A stretch of DNA of 64,000 nt from Hymenobacter wooponensis (GCF_004745865.1 NZ_SRKZ01000007.1:186001-250000), one strand, 5' to 3'. Counted from the first letter of the stretch, positions 18,218 through 27,265 are shown. The notes: a model not told the origin generated them from the sequence alone. Made by a program: numbers and translations.

Positions 18218-19339
18218 ATGCGTAAACCATTGAAAGTCATCGGCCGGCTCGTCGGCAGTATTGTAGTTGTGTTGCTGGTGGTGGGTGTGGCCTTTGCCAA
18301 TCTGAGCCCCGAGCTGGGCGGCAACCCCACCAAGGAGCAGCGACTGGCCTACGCGAAGTCGGGCCACTACGAGGATGGCGAGTTCAAGAATCTGGTGCCC
18401 ACGGAGATGATGACCGGCGGTAGCACCTTCTCGGTGCTGTGGAAGTTTTTGTTCAGTAAATCACCCAATGCCACGCCCAATGGGCCCCTTCCTACCCAAC
18501 CGCTCACGGCCGCCAGCATTGCACAAAAGGCGCCCGAAACGGTGCGGGCCACGTGGTTTGGGCATTCGGCCAGCTTAGTAGAAATAGCCGGCAAAAACAT
18601 CCTCCTCGACCCCATGCTGAGCGTGAAAATGGGCCCACTTTCCTGGGTTACGCCCAAGCGCTACAACCCCCAGCTGGCCATTACCGCCGAGGAGCTGCCC
18701 GCCATTGATGCCGTACTGATTTCTCACGACCATTACGACCACCTCGACTACCAAACCATTCTGCGCCTCAAGGACAAGACCAGCAATTTTTACGTGCCCC
18801 TGGGCGTAGGTGCCCACCTGCTGGCCTGGGGCGTGGCCCCCGCCAAGGTGCACGAGCTAGATTGGGGCGACTCCGTGAAGCTGCCCGGCCTGACCATCAT
18901 CAGCACACCAGCCCGCCACTTCTCAGGCCGCGGCCTCACCAACCGTAACTCCACCTCCTGGAGCTCCTGGGTGATGAAGTCGGCCACCAAGCGCGTGTTT
19001 TACAGCGGTGATGGAGGCTACGGCCCGCACTTCCAAACCATCGGCCGCCAGCACGGCCCTTTCGACTTGGCACTCATGGAATGTGGCCAGTATGATGCCC
19101 AATGGGCCAACATTCACATGCTGCCCGAGCAAACCGTGCAGGCGGCCTTAGATGTGCGGGCCAACGTGCTACTGCCCGTGCACTGGGGAGCCTTCACGGA
19201 AGCCCACCACCCCTGGAACGACCCCGTAAAGCGCGCCTCCGCTGCAGCCTTCCGCCACCATCTTCCCATGACCACTCCCGAGCTAGGCCAGCCTGTAACG
19301 CTAGGCCAACCCTTGCCACAGGTGCAGTGGTGGCAGTAG
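18218..19339 (+). CDS. MBL-fold metallo-hydrolase, NAPE-PLD/UlaG-like
   Basis: The 373-residue protein has an N-terminal membrane anchor (KVIGRLVGSIVVVLLVVGVAF). The metallo-beta-lactamase domain starts at about 115 (VRATWFGHSASLVEIAGKNI LLDP) and contains the metal motif SHDHYDHLD, TPARHFSGRGL, YSGDGGYG and a distal His in LPVHWGAF. This arrangement (FGHS, HxHxDH, RHFSGRG) is that of the NAPE-PLD/UlaG-like branch, which acts on lipids or on sugar lactones. ATG at 18218 is preferred because it directly precedes the basic/hydrophobic anchor. Substrate unknown. Confidence 0.87.
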   Translation: MRKPLKVIGRLVGSIVVVLLVVGVAFANLSPELGGNPTKEQRLAYAKSGHYEDGEFKNLVPTEMMTGGSTFSVLWKFLFSKSPNATPNGPLPTQPLTAASIAQKAPETVRATWFGHSASLVEIAGKNILLDPMLSVKMGPLSWVTPKRYNPQLAITAEELPAIDAVLISHDHYDHLDYQTILRLKDKTSNFYVPLGVGAHLLAWGVAPAKVHELDWGDSVKLPGLTIISTPARHFSGRGLTNRNSTSWSSWVMKSATKRVFYSGDGGYGPHFQTIGRQHGPFDLALMECGQYDAQWANIHMLPEQTVQAALDVRANVLLPVHWGAFTEAHHPWNDPVKRASAAAFRHHLPMTTPELGQPVTLGQPLPQVQWWQ

Positions 19340-19457
19340 TAGAAAGCTTGAGCTAGCGGCTAGTTCCCCTCCTCAGCCAATTCTGCCCATAAAGCGGCGT
19401 GGGGGTAGGGGTAGTTGACTGGCCTAGAACCGTCATTCTCCCATGTCCCCGCCCGCT

Positions 19458-19553
19458 CTGCTGAGCTTAGCGAAGCATCTCTCCCTTGGGATAATCAACT
19501 GGCCTAGCCGCTACGAAGCGGTTGAGATGCTTCGGCTGCACTCAGCATGACGG
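19458..19553. repeat. Degenerate copy of the GTCATGCTGAGC...GAAGCATCT inverted repeat
   Basis: CTGCTGAGCTTAGCGAAGCATCTCT (left, 19458-19482) faces GAGATGCTTCGGCTGCACTCAGCATGACGG (right, from 19524). The arms are imperfect and the loop contains GGCCTAGC. It fills much of the 405-bp gap 19340-19744, in which I see no gene. Other copies: 41209-41311, 44868-44968, 49365-49463. Confidence 0.8.
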
Positions 19554-19744
19554 GCTTAGTAAACAACGATTAAGCAACTACCCTAGACTTTCCTCAACTG
19601 AGGAAGGAGCTGGCTTTTGCTTCTGCTGATCGAGCAAAAGCTTGGAGTGGCAGAAAAACTTAAACAGCTCCTAATCATTTCTCGGACCTTTGGGTTTTAG
19701 ATATCCCGGCACCGATTACATATAGTTCCATTTGAATACGTGCA

Positions 19745-21022
19745 GTGTTACAAGTAGTAAAAAAGGGTGGCCTAGGCCTGTTAATCAGCTGGTTGATGAA
19801 CGGAACCGTTGCTGCCCAGGCACCTGATACGGCGGCCATCGTTGCGCCGCCGCGCCACAGCGTACAGTTGATTGGGGTGGGCCGGCGGCCCCAGCAGGAT
19901 ATAGTAGATCTGTACCGCACCCTATTTCCGCGCACCCACATGGCTGCCCACGACTCGGCGGCGCTGGGCGAGGGGCACAAGTTTGTGTGGGTAATTCCGG
20001 CCATTGGGTACACCCAGCAAACCCGCCTGCTGGTGCAGCTCACCGGTAACGTGGCCTTTCAGCGGCCGGCCGCCAACATGTCAACGCTGGTATCGGCCCT
20101 GAGCTACACCCAGAATAAGCAGCTGATTCTCACGGCCACCTCCTCCATCTGGAACCCTGGCAACCGCTTCAACTGGGTAGGCGACTGGCGCGTGATGCAC
20201 TACCCCCAAAGCACCTACGGCCTGGGCATGCATACCTCTCTCGACCGGGCCGTGCTGATGGATTACAACTACTTGCGCATTCACCAGAGTGGCCTACGCA
20301 ACATCAGCAAAGACCTGTATGCGGGCCTGGGCTACCAGCTTGACTATCATTGGGATATTAAAAGCCGTTTTGGAACCCAGGAGGTAAGCCACATCTCAAA
20401 CTACGATAACGGTGTGCTAGGCCAGTCAATCTCCTCGGGGCCCACCATGAGCTTGCTCTATGACAGCCGGGGCAATAGCATCAACCCGCTGGGCGGCACC
20501 TATGTAAATACGGTACTGCGGTTTAACTCACGGTGGCTGGGCAGCGACAATAACTACCAAACTCTGTTAGTTGATGCTCGCCATTATATTAAGCTGGCGC
20601 CTCACTCTCAGGATGTGCTGGCCTTCTGGTCATACAACGCCATGACTTTGCATGGCAACCCGCCCTTCTTAGACTTGCCTAGCACCGGTTGGGACACGTA
20701 CAGCAACGTAGGTCGCGGCTTTATCCAGGGTCGCTTTCGGGGAAAAAACCTGCTCTATGCTGAGGCCGAATACCGCTTCGGCATCACCCGCAACCGCCTG
20801 CTGGGCGGCGTAGTATTCGGCAATGCGCAAACGGTATCCGAAAACTCGCCCCTAGCCTCTAGCTCCTTGCTCACGGCACGCTTCGATAAAGTGGTGCCCG
20901 CCATGGGAGCGGGCCTCCGTCTCAACCTCAACAAAGTCTCCCGCACCAACCTTTCCGTAGACTATGGTATCGGCGCCGATGGCTCCCGCGGCTTGGCGTT
21001 CAATTTGGGTGAGGTCTTCTAG
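19745..21022 (+). CDS. Outer-membrane beta-barrel, BamA/TamA (D15 surface antigen) type
   Basis: The 425-residue protein appears to start at GTG 19745: MLQVVKKGGLGLLISWLMNGTVAAQA then forms a signal peptide with a basic n-region and an AQA cleavage site. The internal ATG at 19797 would destroy it. The rest is an alternating aromatic/hydrophobic beta pattern with SLLYDSRGNSINPLGGTYVN and, near the end, YAEAEYRFGITRNRLLGGVVFGNA, which matches the C-terminal barrel of the D15/Omp85 superfamily. No POTRA repeats are present, so it is a barrel-only member. Role in protein insertion or transport is unproven. Confidence 0.78.
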   Translation: MLQVVKKGGLGLLISWLMNGTVAAQAPDTAAIVAPPRHSVQLIGVGRRPQQDIVDLYRTLFPRTHMAAHDSAALGEGHKFVWVIPAIGYTQQTRLLVQLTGNVAFQRPAANMSTLVSALSYTQNKQLILTATSSIWNPGNRFNWVGDWRVMHYPQSTYGLGMHTSLDRAVLMDYNYLRIHQSGLRNISKDLYAGLGYQLDYHWDIKSRFGTQEVSHISNYDNGVLGQSISSGPTMSLLYDSRGNSINPLGGTYVNTVLRFNSRWLGSDNNYQTLLVDARHYIKLAPHSQDVLAFWSYNAMTLHGNPPFLDLPSTGWDTYSNVGRGFIQGRFRGKNLLYAEAEYRFGITRNRLLGGVVFGNAQTVSENSPLASSSLLTARFDKVVPAMGAGLRLNLNKVSRTNLSVDYGIGADGSRGLAFNLGEVF

Positions 21023-21194
21023 GCCATTGCCCATTGCTTCCAGAATTCTCCCTCTCTCCGAGGAGAGGGCCGGGGGTAAGGTCACGCTAGGCCACAACCA
21101 AAAACCAACCTCCTCCGAAACGGAACATTTTACCCCTTGCTGTACGTCCTTCTGCTAAGGACATGGGTTGGTGCATCCTGCGCCCCTAAATCCG

Positions 21195-21202
21195 TATCTT
21201 TC
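21195..21202 (+). promoter_or_regulatory. Probable -7 element (TATCTTTC) of the DUF4175 gene
   Basis: One mismatch to TAnnTTTG, 27 bp upstream of the ATG at 21229. Confidence 0.4.
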
Positions 21203-21228
21203 CCAGGCCTGAAACTGGCTGAAGACCT

Positions 21229-24200
21229 ATGGTGGAGCAAGACCCTGCAACAACCCGGGCGCTAGACGATGTGCTGGCCCGGCTAGATGCCTTTAAGCGT
21301 AAATTTTATCTGAGTTTGCTGGTGCGGGGTGCGCTGGTGGCCGGCGGGCTGCTGCTTACCCTGTTTCTGGTGGTTAACCTGCTCGAGTACTTCCTGTACC
21401 TGCCCACGTGGGTGCGGGCCGGGTTGCTGTTCGGGTTCGTAGGCCTGTCGGTGTACGCGTTTGGGCGCTGGATCTGGCAACCGCTGGCGGCCCTTACCAA
21501 CCTGCGCCGCATGCTGACCGATGAGCAGGCCGCGCGCCGGGTGGGCGAGCTGTTCCCCGATGTGCAGGACCGCCTGCTCAATGCCCTGCAGCTGCGGGGC
21601 CAGGCCCAAACCAACGCCCTGTTGGCGGCCAGCCTCGACCAACGCGCCGCCCAGCTGCGCGGCGTGGAGTTCAGCCAAGGCATCAACATTAAAAGCCAAA
21701 CTAGGCCACTCTGGAAGTACGTGGCCGTGCCCGCGGCCATTGTGATGCTAGTGCTGCTAATTTACCCCGCCTTGTTCGTGCAGGGCACTGAGCGGATTCT
21801 GCACTACAACAACAAGTATAGCCCGCCCGCGCCATTCCGGTTTGTGGTGGCAAATAAAGACCTCAAAGCCTTCAAGGGTGAAGATTTTACCTTGGATGTG
21901 GCCGTGGAAGGCGAGGCCCTGCCCAACGAAATCAGCATTGAATATGAGGGGCGCACGCGCCGCCTCACCCGCAGCCAGGGCAACCGCTTTCAGTACCAGT
22001 TCCGGCAGCTCCAGCAAGATGTAAACTTCCAGCTTTCGGCCGCCAACGTTACTTCTACCGACTACGACCTAAAGGTGCGGGAGCGGCCCAACCTGCGCGA
22101 CTTTGCCGTGCGAGTGGCCTACCCGGCCTACCTTGGCAAGCCCGCCGAAACCATCCGCAACTCTGGTAACCTCACGGTGCCCGAGGGCAGCACGGTGCAG
22201 TGGGAATTCACTACCGCCGCCACCGATAAGCTGCAGCTGCAGTTCCGCAACCCCGACGAAACCGTGACGGCTGAGGCCAACGATGAGCTATTCCGGGTGA
22301 GCCGCAAGGTGTCGCGCAGCCAAGACTACTCGGTGCAATTGCAGAACAGCTTCAGCCCCAACCGCGACCCAATTCAGTACCAACTCACCGTGATTCCGGA
22401 CCAAGCGCCGGAGATTACGCTGGAAAGCTTCCAGGACACTACCTCGCTACGTTTTCTGGCCCTGGCCGGCAACGTGCGCGACGATTATGGCCTCTCGCGC
22501 CTGCAGCTGCACTACCGCGTGCTGAGCAAAGCGCGGCCCAATGCGGCCTACCAGACCCGCGCTCTGCCCCTGAGCAGCGGCCCCAACCAGAGCTACGCCC
22601 ACCAGTGGGATATCCGGCCGCTAGGCCTCAAGCCCGGCGACCGGCTGGAGTACTTTGTGCAGGTGTGGGACAACGACGGCTTGCATGGGCCGAAGTCGGC
22701 GCGGAGCCGGGCGGCGGAGTTCCGCTTGCCCTCGCGCACCGAGATGCGCCAGCAGATGGCCTCGCAAAGCCAGGCGGTGCAGAGCCAGCTGAGCCAATCG
22801 AAGGAGCAGAGCAAGAAGATGGAGCGCGAGCTGGCCAAGGCAGAGGACAAGCTCAAGGTGAAGCGCGACCTGAACTTCCAGGACCGCAAGCAGCTCAAGG
22901 ACATGCTGGACCAAAAACAGCAGATGGATCAGGCCCTCGATGAGTTGAAGAAGCAGTTTGAGCAGCTCCAGGAGCAGCAGAACCAGCTCAACCCCGAGAA
23001 AAACGAGGAGCTGGCCGAGAAAGCGAAGGAGCTACAGAAGCTAATGGAAACCCTTCTTGACCCCGAGACCAAGAAGCTCTACGAGGAGCTGCAGAAGCTC
23101 CTGGACCAACAGAAGGACCAGAACCAGCCCGAAATGCAGAAGCTCTTGCAACAGCTCGAAAACAAGGAGAATACCTTGCAGAAGGAGCTAGAGCGTGCCC
23201 TCGAAATGTTCAAGCAGCTGCAGTTTGAGCAGAAGCAGGATCAAGCCCTCGAAAAGCTGCAGGAGCTTGCCAAAGAGCAGGAGAAGCTGGCCGACGAAAC
23301 CCAAAAGAACGACAAGAACTCCGGCGAGGCTCCCAAGGATAAAGCCCAGCAACAGCAGAAACAGCAGGAGCTGCAGCAAAAGCAGGCTGAGCAGAAACAG
23401 CAGTTTGAGGAGCTGAAGCAGGACCTCAAAGACATGAAGGAGCTGGACAAGCAGCTCGACGACCAGAACGGGGCCGACGAGATGAAGCAGGAGCAGCAGG
23501 AGGTGGACCAGCAGCAGCAGGAAAGCCAGGAGCAGCTCGGTAAGAATCAGAACCAGAAAGCCAGCCAGAGCCAGAAGCAAGCCGCTGACAAGATGAAGCA
23601 GATGGCCCAGAAGATGCAGCAACAGCAGGAAGAAGAGGAGCAGGACCAGCAGCAGCAGAACATTGACGACCTGCGCGACATCCTGGAAAACCTGCTCAAG
23701 CTCAGCTTCGACCAAGAGGGTTTGATGAAGCAGTTCCGCACCGTAGACCAGTCGGACCCGCGCTTCGTGCAGCTCGGCCAAACCCAACGCAAGCTCAAGG
23801 ACGATGCCCGCGTGGTGCAGGACTCTCTGTATGCACTGGCCAAAAAAGTCTTCCAGATTCAGAGCTTCGTGACCCGCGAAGTGGGCGAGATGAACGGCCG
23901 CATGGATGAGAGCCTCGACCAGATTCGGCAGCGCAACATTGGGCGGGCCACCAACAGCCAACAGCTGGCCATGACCAGCATGAACAACCTAGCCCTGATG
24001 CTCAATGATGCCCTGCAGCAAATGCAGGAGCAGCAGCGCCAGAGCCAGCAGCAACAGCAGGGTGGGGGAGGCAAAGGCAGCCGCAAAAAGAAAAAAGGCA
24101 GCGCCGCTGGTGAGGGCCAGATGGGCCGCATGCAGCAGCAGCTTAACCAACAGATTCAGCAGCTGCAGCAGAGTGGCAAGCAGGGCCGGGCTCTCAGCGA

Positions 24201-24648
24201 AGAGTTGGCCAAACTAGCTGGGCAGCAGCAAATGCTGCGGCAGGCTATGCAGGAGCTAGAGCGCATGCAGCAGAAAAATGGCGGCAAGCCGGGCTCCAAT
24301 AAAGATGGCAAAGGCCAGGACGGTGCCGGGGGTCTCGGCGACGTCAAAAAAATGATGGAACAAACCGAAACCGACCTCGTAAACAAGCGGCTGACGGAGC
24401 AAACTGTCATGCGCCAGCGCCAAATCTTGACTCGCTTGCTCGAAGCCGAAAAATCGGCCCGTGAACGGGACCAGGATGACAAGCGCGAAGCGCAGACGGC
24501 TCAGAACCGTCCGCCTGTTTTTCCGCCGGCTTTTGACCAGTACAAACGCCAGCAAAACCGGCAGACGGAGTTGCTCCGGACTGTTCCGCCCGCCCTCACC
24601 CCGTACTATCAGCGCGAGGTGAGTGAATATTTTCAGAAAATGAAGTAG
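21229..24648 (+). CDS. DUF4175-family membrane protein with giant Gln-rich coiled coil
   Basis: The 1139-residue protein starts with a pair of membrane helices (about 27-80: LLVRGALVAGGLLLTLFLVV, then the YLPTWVRAGLLFGFVGLSVY region) and a third at about 165-185. A beta-rich, probably periplasmic, part follows (about 190-510). From about 510 to 1060 it is almost entirely coiled coil, built of Gln, Lys, Glu and Leu with poly-Gln runs; a Gly/Lys patch (GGGGKGSRKKKKGS) sits near 950. This layout is that of the Bacteroidota DUF4175 family, whose function is unknown. It precedes the ATPase and ybeY genes on the same strand with a 51-bp gap. Confidence 0.88.
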   Translation: MVEQDPATTRALDDVLARLDAFKRKFYLSLLVRGALVAGGLLLTLFLVVNLLEYFLYLPTWVRAGLLFGFVGLSVYAFGRWIWQPLAALTNLRRMLTDEQAARRVGELFPDVQDRLLNALQLRGQAQTNALLAASLDQRAAQLRGVEFSQGINIKSQTRPLWKYVAVPAAIVMLVLLIYPALFVQGTERILHYNNKYSPPAPFRFVVANKDLKAFKGEDFTLDVAVEGEALPNEISIEYEGRTRRLTRSQGNRFQYQFRQLQQDVNFQLSAANVTSTDYDLKVRERPNLRDFAVRVAYPAYLGKPAETIRNSGNLTVPEGSTVQWEFTTAATDKLQLQFRNPDETVTAEANDELFRVSRKVSRSQDYSVQLQNSFSPNRDPIQYQLTVIPDQAPEITLESFQDTTSLRFLALAGNVRDDYGLSRLQLHYRVLSKARPNAAYQTRALPLSSGPNQSYAHQWDIRPLGLKPGDRLEYFVQVWDNDGLHGPKSARSRAAEFRLPSRTEMRQQMASQSQAVQSQLSQSKEQSKKMERELAKAEDKLKVKRDLNFQDRKQLKDMLDQKQQMDQALDELKKQFEQLQEQQNQLNPEKNEELAEKAKELQKLMETLLDPETKKLYEELQKLLDQQKDQNQPEMQKLLQQLENKENTLQKELERALEMFKQLQFEQKQDQALEKLQELAKEQEKLADETQKNDKNSGEAPKDKAQQQQKQQELQQKQAEQKQQFEELKQDLKDMKELDKQLDDQNGADEMKQEQQEVDQQQQESQEQLGKNQNQKASQSQKQAADKMKQMAQKMQQQQEEEEQDQQQQNIDDLRDILENLLKLSFDQEGLMKQFRTVDQSDPRFVQLGQTQRKLKDDARVVQDSLYALAKKVFQIQSFVTREVGEMNGRMDESLDQIRQRNIGRATNSQQLAMTSMNNLALMLNDALQQMQEQQRQSQQQQQGGGGKGSRKKKKGSAAGEGQMGRMQQQLNQQIQQLQQSGKQGRALSEELAKLAGQQQMLRQAMQELERMQQKNGGKPGSNKDGKGQDGAGGLGDVKKMMEQTETDLVNKRLTEQTVMRQRQILTRLLEAEKSARERDQDDKREAQTAQNRPPVFPPAFDQYKRQQNRQTELLRTVPPALTPYYQREVSEYFQKMK

Positions 24649-24699
24649 CGTTGAGCTACTTTTACCGCCCCTACGCCGCTTTCCCTCTTTTTTCTTTTT

Positions 24700-25152
24700 A
24701 TGAAGCAGGTTAAAATTCAGATTCCTTCGCTGGTCGAAAATATCCGCGTGGTGGAAAGTTTCATCGACAACTCGAAGGATACCTTTCACATTGAGGATGA
24801 TATCTACGGTAACATCATGGTGGCCGTCACGGAAGCGGTAAACAACGCTATCCGGCACGGCAACAAGTTCGACAAGGACAAGAATGTGTTCCTATCGTTG
24901 ATCGTGGATACCGACCGGTTGAAGTTTGAAGTAGAAGACCAGGGCGAAGGTTTCGACTACACCAACCTTCTCGACCCCACCGCTCCCGAGAACATCGAGA
25001 ATCCCGGTGGTCGTGGTATCTTCCTGATTCGGCACCTAGCCGACGAAGTGGAGTTCCAGAAAGATGGCCGCAACGTGCAGCTGACGTTCTTCCTGCCCAA
25101 CCCGCAGGAGCCCGCTCTGAACGATGCCGAAAACGCTTCTGCTAGCAACTGA
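24700..25152 (+). CDS. Anti-sigma-type ATP-binding protein (HATPase_c_2)
   Basis: The 150-residue protein is a stand-alone GHKL ATPase domain: N-box TEAVNNAIRHGN, G1 box VEDQGEGFD and G2 box NPGGRGIFLIRHLADE. This matches the SpoIIAB/RsbW kinase family, which binds sigma factors or phosphorylates STAS-domain partners. It has no sensor domain or phospho-acceptor His. It is followed 7 bp later by ybeY, so the two are probably one operon. A candidate -7 element (TACTTTTA, 24657-24664) could start this operon. A STAS partner is not adjacent, but two STAS-like genes lie elsewhere in the window. Confidence 0.9.
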   Translation: MKQVKIQIPSLVENIRVVESFIDNSKDTFHIEDDIYGNIMVAVTEAVNNAIRHGNKFDKDKNVFLSLIVDTDRLKFEVEDQGEGFDYTNLLDPTAPENIENPGGRGIFLIRHLADEVEFQKDGRNVQLTFFLPNPQEPALNDAENASASN

Positions 25153-25159
25153 TTAGGGT

Positions 25160-25645
25160 ATGAGCGACTTTCCGCACGACCACGACGAGTTTGAGGACGA
25201 TACCACCCACGAGCACGAGGTACACGGTATCGAGTTCCTGGTGGAGGATGTCGAGTTTGAGTTAGGTGACGCTGAAGATTTGGTTTCCTGGATTGAGCAG
25301 GTAGCCAAAGTGCACGAGTACGAAATTGTGCAGCTCACCTACATATTCTGCTCCGATGAGTACCTGCACAAGGTAAACATGGAGTACCTCGACCACGACA
25401 CCTACACTGACGTCATCACCTTCGACAACGCCGATACGTCGGATATCATTGAGGGCGACATCTTCATCTCGGTGGAGCGCGTGCGGGAAAATGCCGAAAA
25501 GCTGGGCGTGCCGTTCCGCGATGAACTGCACCGGGTCATGATTCACGGCGTGCTGCACCTGCTGGGCTACGCCGATAAAGACCTGCTGAGCCAGACGGCC
25601 ATGCGCAAAAAAGAGGACTACTGCCTGTCGCTGCGCACCTTCTAG
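25160..25645 (+). CDS. ybeY: Endoribonuclease YbeY, rRNA maturation
   Basis: The 161-residue protein carries the YbeY core: CSDEYLHKVNMEYLDHDTYT DVITF, GDIFISVERVRENA, and the metal site HGVLHLLGYADKD. In most bacteria the last motif is HGxLHLxGyDH; here the third His is replaced and the segment reads YADKD, as in some other Bacteroidota. The first 20 residues are unusually acidic and His-rich (FPHDHDEFEDDTTHEHEV). YbeY is a single-strand RNase needed for 16S rRNA 3'-end processing and ribosome quality control. A terminator follows at 25683-25712. Confidence 0.93.
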   Translation: MSDFPHDHDEFEDDTTHEHEVHGIEFLVEDVEFELGDAEDLVSWIEQVAKVHEYEIVQLTYIFCSDEYLHKVNMEYLDHDTYTDVITFDNADTSDIIEGDIFISVERVRENAEKLGVPFRDELHRVMIHGVLHLLGYADKDLLSQTAMRKKEDYCLSLRTF

Positions 25646-25682
25646 GCCTATTGATTTTACTTTGACTCTACTAATACTCTTT

Positions 25683-25712
25683 AAAACGCCCGCCGAAACG
25701 CGGGCGTTTTTT
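25683..25712 (+). terminator. Terminator after ybeY
   Basis: AAAACGCCCG pairs with CGGGCGTTTTTT around GCCGAAAC. Nearly the same hairpin occurs at 27082-27109. Confidence 0.85.
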
Positions 25713-25761
25713 AGTTTTAGGTGGCCTAGCTCTTTCTGCTGCCTTATACTGAGTGCTATTT

Positions 25762-26175
25762 ATGTCTGAACTTGAGAGCCTTGCCCTCGCCCGAATCGTT
25801 AATGCTGAAGTAGTTCGTCAGTTCTTCGGTTACTGGCCTAGCTTTCATGACGCGGAAATCACCAAAGTAACTTTTGAAGCTAATCGTGGCTATCATGCCG
25901 CCGCCACGTTTGTAATCAATGCCTTTGGCATGACGAAAGAGGGGCAGACAAATAGATTTTCTAAGCCAGTTAAACACTGCACAATAGAGCTTCAATTTAT
26001 CGACATTCAGGAAGTGGAGTTTGATTGCTTCAGCCACCAAAATGTGATTTTCGACTTACTTATCGAAGAAAGTGGAAGTAACCTCAAATGCACTTTTGAC
26101 TCTTCGGTAGGCTTAGATGCTAGTATAGTTGCGAAGGAAGTGCGCGTATTGAGTTTAACTCCCGCGACTCATTAA
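25762..26175 (+). CDS. Imm50-like immunity protein (putative)
   Basis: The 137-residue product starts at ATG 25762 (MSELESLALARIV). Its GYWPSFHDAEITKVTFEAN segment followed by alternating strands (HCTIELQFIDIQEVEFD) resembles the Imm50-type immunity family of polymorphic toxin systems. I recall this from memory, without a search. The DNA is clearly lower in GC and uses AT-richer codons than its neighbours, and lies between ybeY and an ATE-like gene, suggesting horizontal gain. No toxin gene is next to it. If it is Imm50, it would neutralise an incoming contact-delivered toxin. Confidence 0.5.
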   Translation: MSELESLALARIVNAEVVRQFFGYWPSFHDAEITKVTFEANRGYHAAATFVINAFGMTKEGQTNRFSKPVKHCTIELQFIDIQEVEFDCFSHQNVIFDLLIEESGSNLKCTFDSSVGLDASIVAKEVRVLSLTPATH

Positions 26176-26258
26176 CAAGCTTTGTAGCTATTACTTGCTT
26201 ACTAGCTGAAGCCCGCCTATGCTACCTTTTCATTACCGAACTACCCTACATACGCCGC

Positions 26259-26987
26259 ATGTCCGCTACTCCTTCTTACTTCCCCATTATCAGAGGCGAC
26301 GCGCTAGATTATTACTTGAGCCAGGGCTACTACCGGATGCACCAGGACTTGTTTACCTGTCGGTTCCTGCCCATCAACGATACCCTCTACACGGTGCATT
26401 GGCTGCGGCTAGTGCTGCCTGAGATGGAATTTGGTAGTGAGCAACGCCGGCTGTTGCGCCTCAACGAGCGGTTCTCCACATCCATCCGGCCGTTCCGGCT
26501 TACGGATGAGCTGGAGGCCCTGTACGCCGAGTACCGCCGCTCCATCACCTTCGATGCGCCCGAAACGGTGGAAGCCTTTATGCTGGCTGGCGCTACGCAC
26601 AACGTGTTCAACTCGGAGGTACTAGAGGTCCGCGACGGTGACCAGTTAATTGCGGCGGGTATCTTCGACAGTGGCGCCCGCACGCTGGCCGGTATCATGA
26701 ACTTCTATCACCCAAGCTACCGCAAGCACAGCCTAGGCAAATACCTCATGCTGCTGAAAATTAAGCACGCGCTAGCTAAGCAGCACGACTACTATTACCC
26801 CGGCTACCTGGTGCACAACTATCCCAAGTTCGACTACAAGCTATTTCCCTGCCTGGCCGCCACGGAGGTTTTTGACTGCGTGACGGGCCTATGGCTGCCT
26901 TTTTCCTGGGATACGGTGGCGGCTCAATCAACTCATCTAATGCGGGATATCCCGAATGAGTACTTCGAGGACTTCGACGTAGACTAA
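26259..26987 (+). CDS. ATE/Bpt-like GNAT aminoacyltransferase
   Basis: The 242-residue protein resembles the C-terminal GNAT part of arginyl-tRNA--protein transferases. It has an early GYYRMHQDLFTCRF segment, ALYAEYRRSITFD, then VRDGDQLIAAGIFDSG, GIMNFYHPSYRKHSLGKYL (the acetyl-CoA/aminoacyl-site-like loop) and YYPGYLVHNYPKFDYKLFP. In ATE and Bpt proteins the matching SLG...YLGYW segments bind the aminoacyl-tRNA end. The Cys-rich N-terminal domain of ATE is missing. It may transfer an amino acid to a protein N-terminus; substrate unknown. Confidence 0.65.
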   Translation: MSATPSYFPIIRGDALDYYLSQGYYRMHQDLFTCRFLPINDTLYTVHWLRLVLPEMEFGSEQRRLLRLNERFSTSIRPFRLTDELEALYAEYRRSITFDAPETVEAFMLAGATHNVFNSEVLEVRDGDQLIAAGIFDSGARTLAGIMNFYHPSYRKHSLGKYLMLLKIKHALAKQHDYYYPGYLVHNYPKFDYKLFPCLAATEVFDCVTGLWLPFSWDTVAAQSTHLMRDIPNEYFEDFDVD

Positions 26988-27023
26988 ACCTTCTTACGCC
27001 TCGCGATAAAGCCCGCGGCTGCG

Positions 27024-27031
27024 TATCTTTG
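27024..27031 (+). promoter_or_regulatory. Bacteroidota -7 element, TATCTTTG
   Basis: An exact TAnnTTTG match after the ATE-like gene. No clear -33 TTG box is visible. A transcript from here would reach the hairpin at 27082-27109 after about 70 nt, before mnmG. Confidence 0.45.
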
Positions 27032-27081
27032 CGCACGTTTTGAGCGCGTTGCGTCTGGCTTTCTGAACTTGTTTCTCTAAG

Positions 27082-27109
27082 AGCGCCCGCCCAAACGCGG
27101 GCGTTTTTG
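27082..27109 (+). terminator. Terminator between the ATE-like gene and mnmG
   Basis: CGCCCGC and GCGGGCG surround CCAAAC and are followed by TTTTT. It ends the ATE-like transcript and could also attenuate a transcript started at the -7 element at 27024. Confidence 0.75.
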
Positions 27110-27265
27110 TTGGTAAATATGTAGCGCGCAGCTCTGGCCGCGCACCATGTTGAACGACTAAGCCCCCAAGTGCTGTTTACCCCGAACGAATTACCGTTAG
27201 CAACCAGCTAACATAGAGTTCAACAACACGCGAAGCTCCGGTTTCGCGCTATTGCCATCCCCGCC

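Noticed and set aside
22593..24131. Long minus-strand frames rich in Leu opposite DUF4175
   Set aside because: Leu-rich antisense translation of Gln/Lys/Glu codons; no start context or homology, and the plus strand encodes a recognisable protein.
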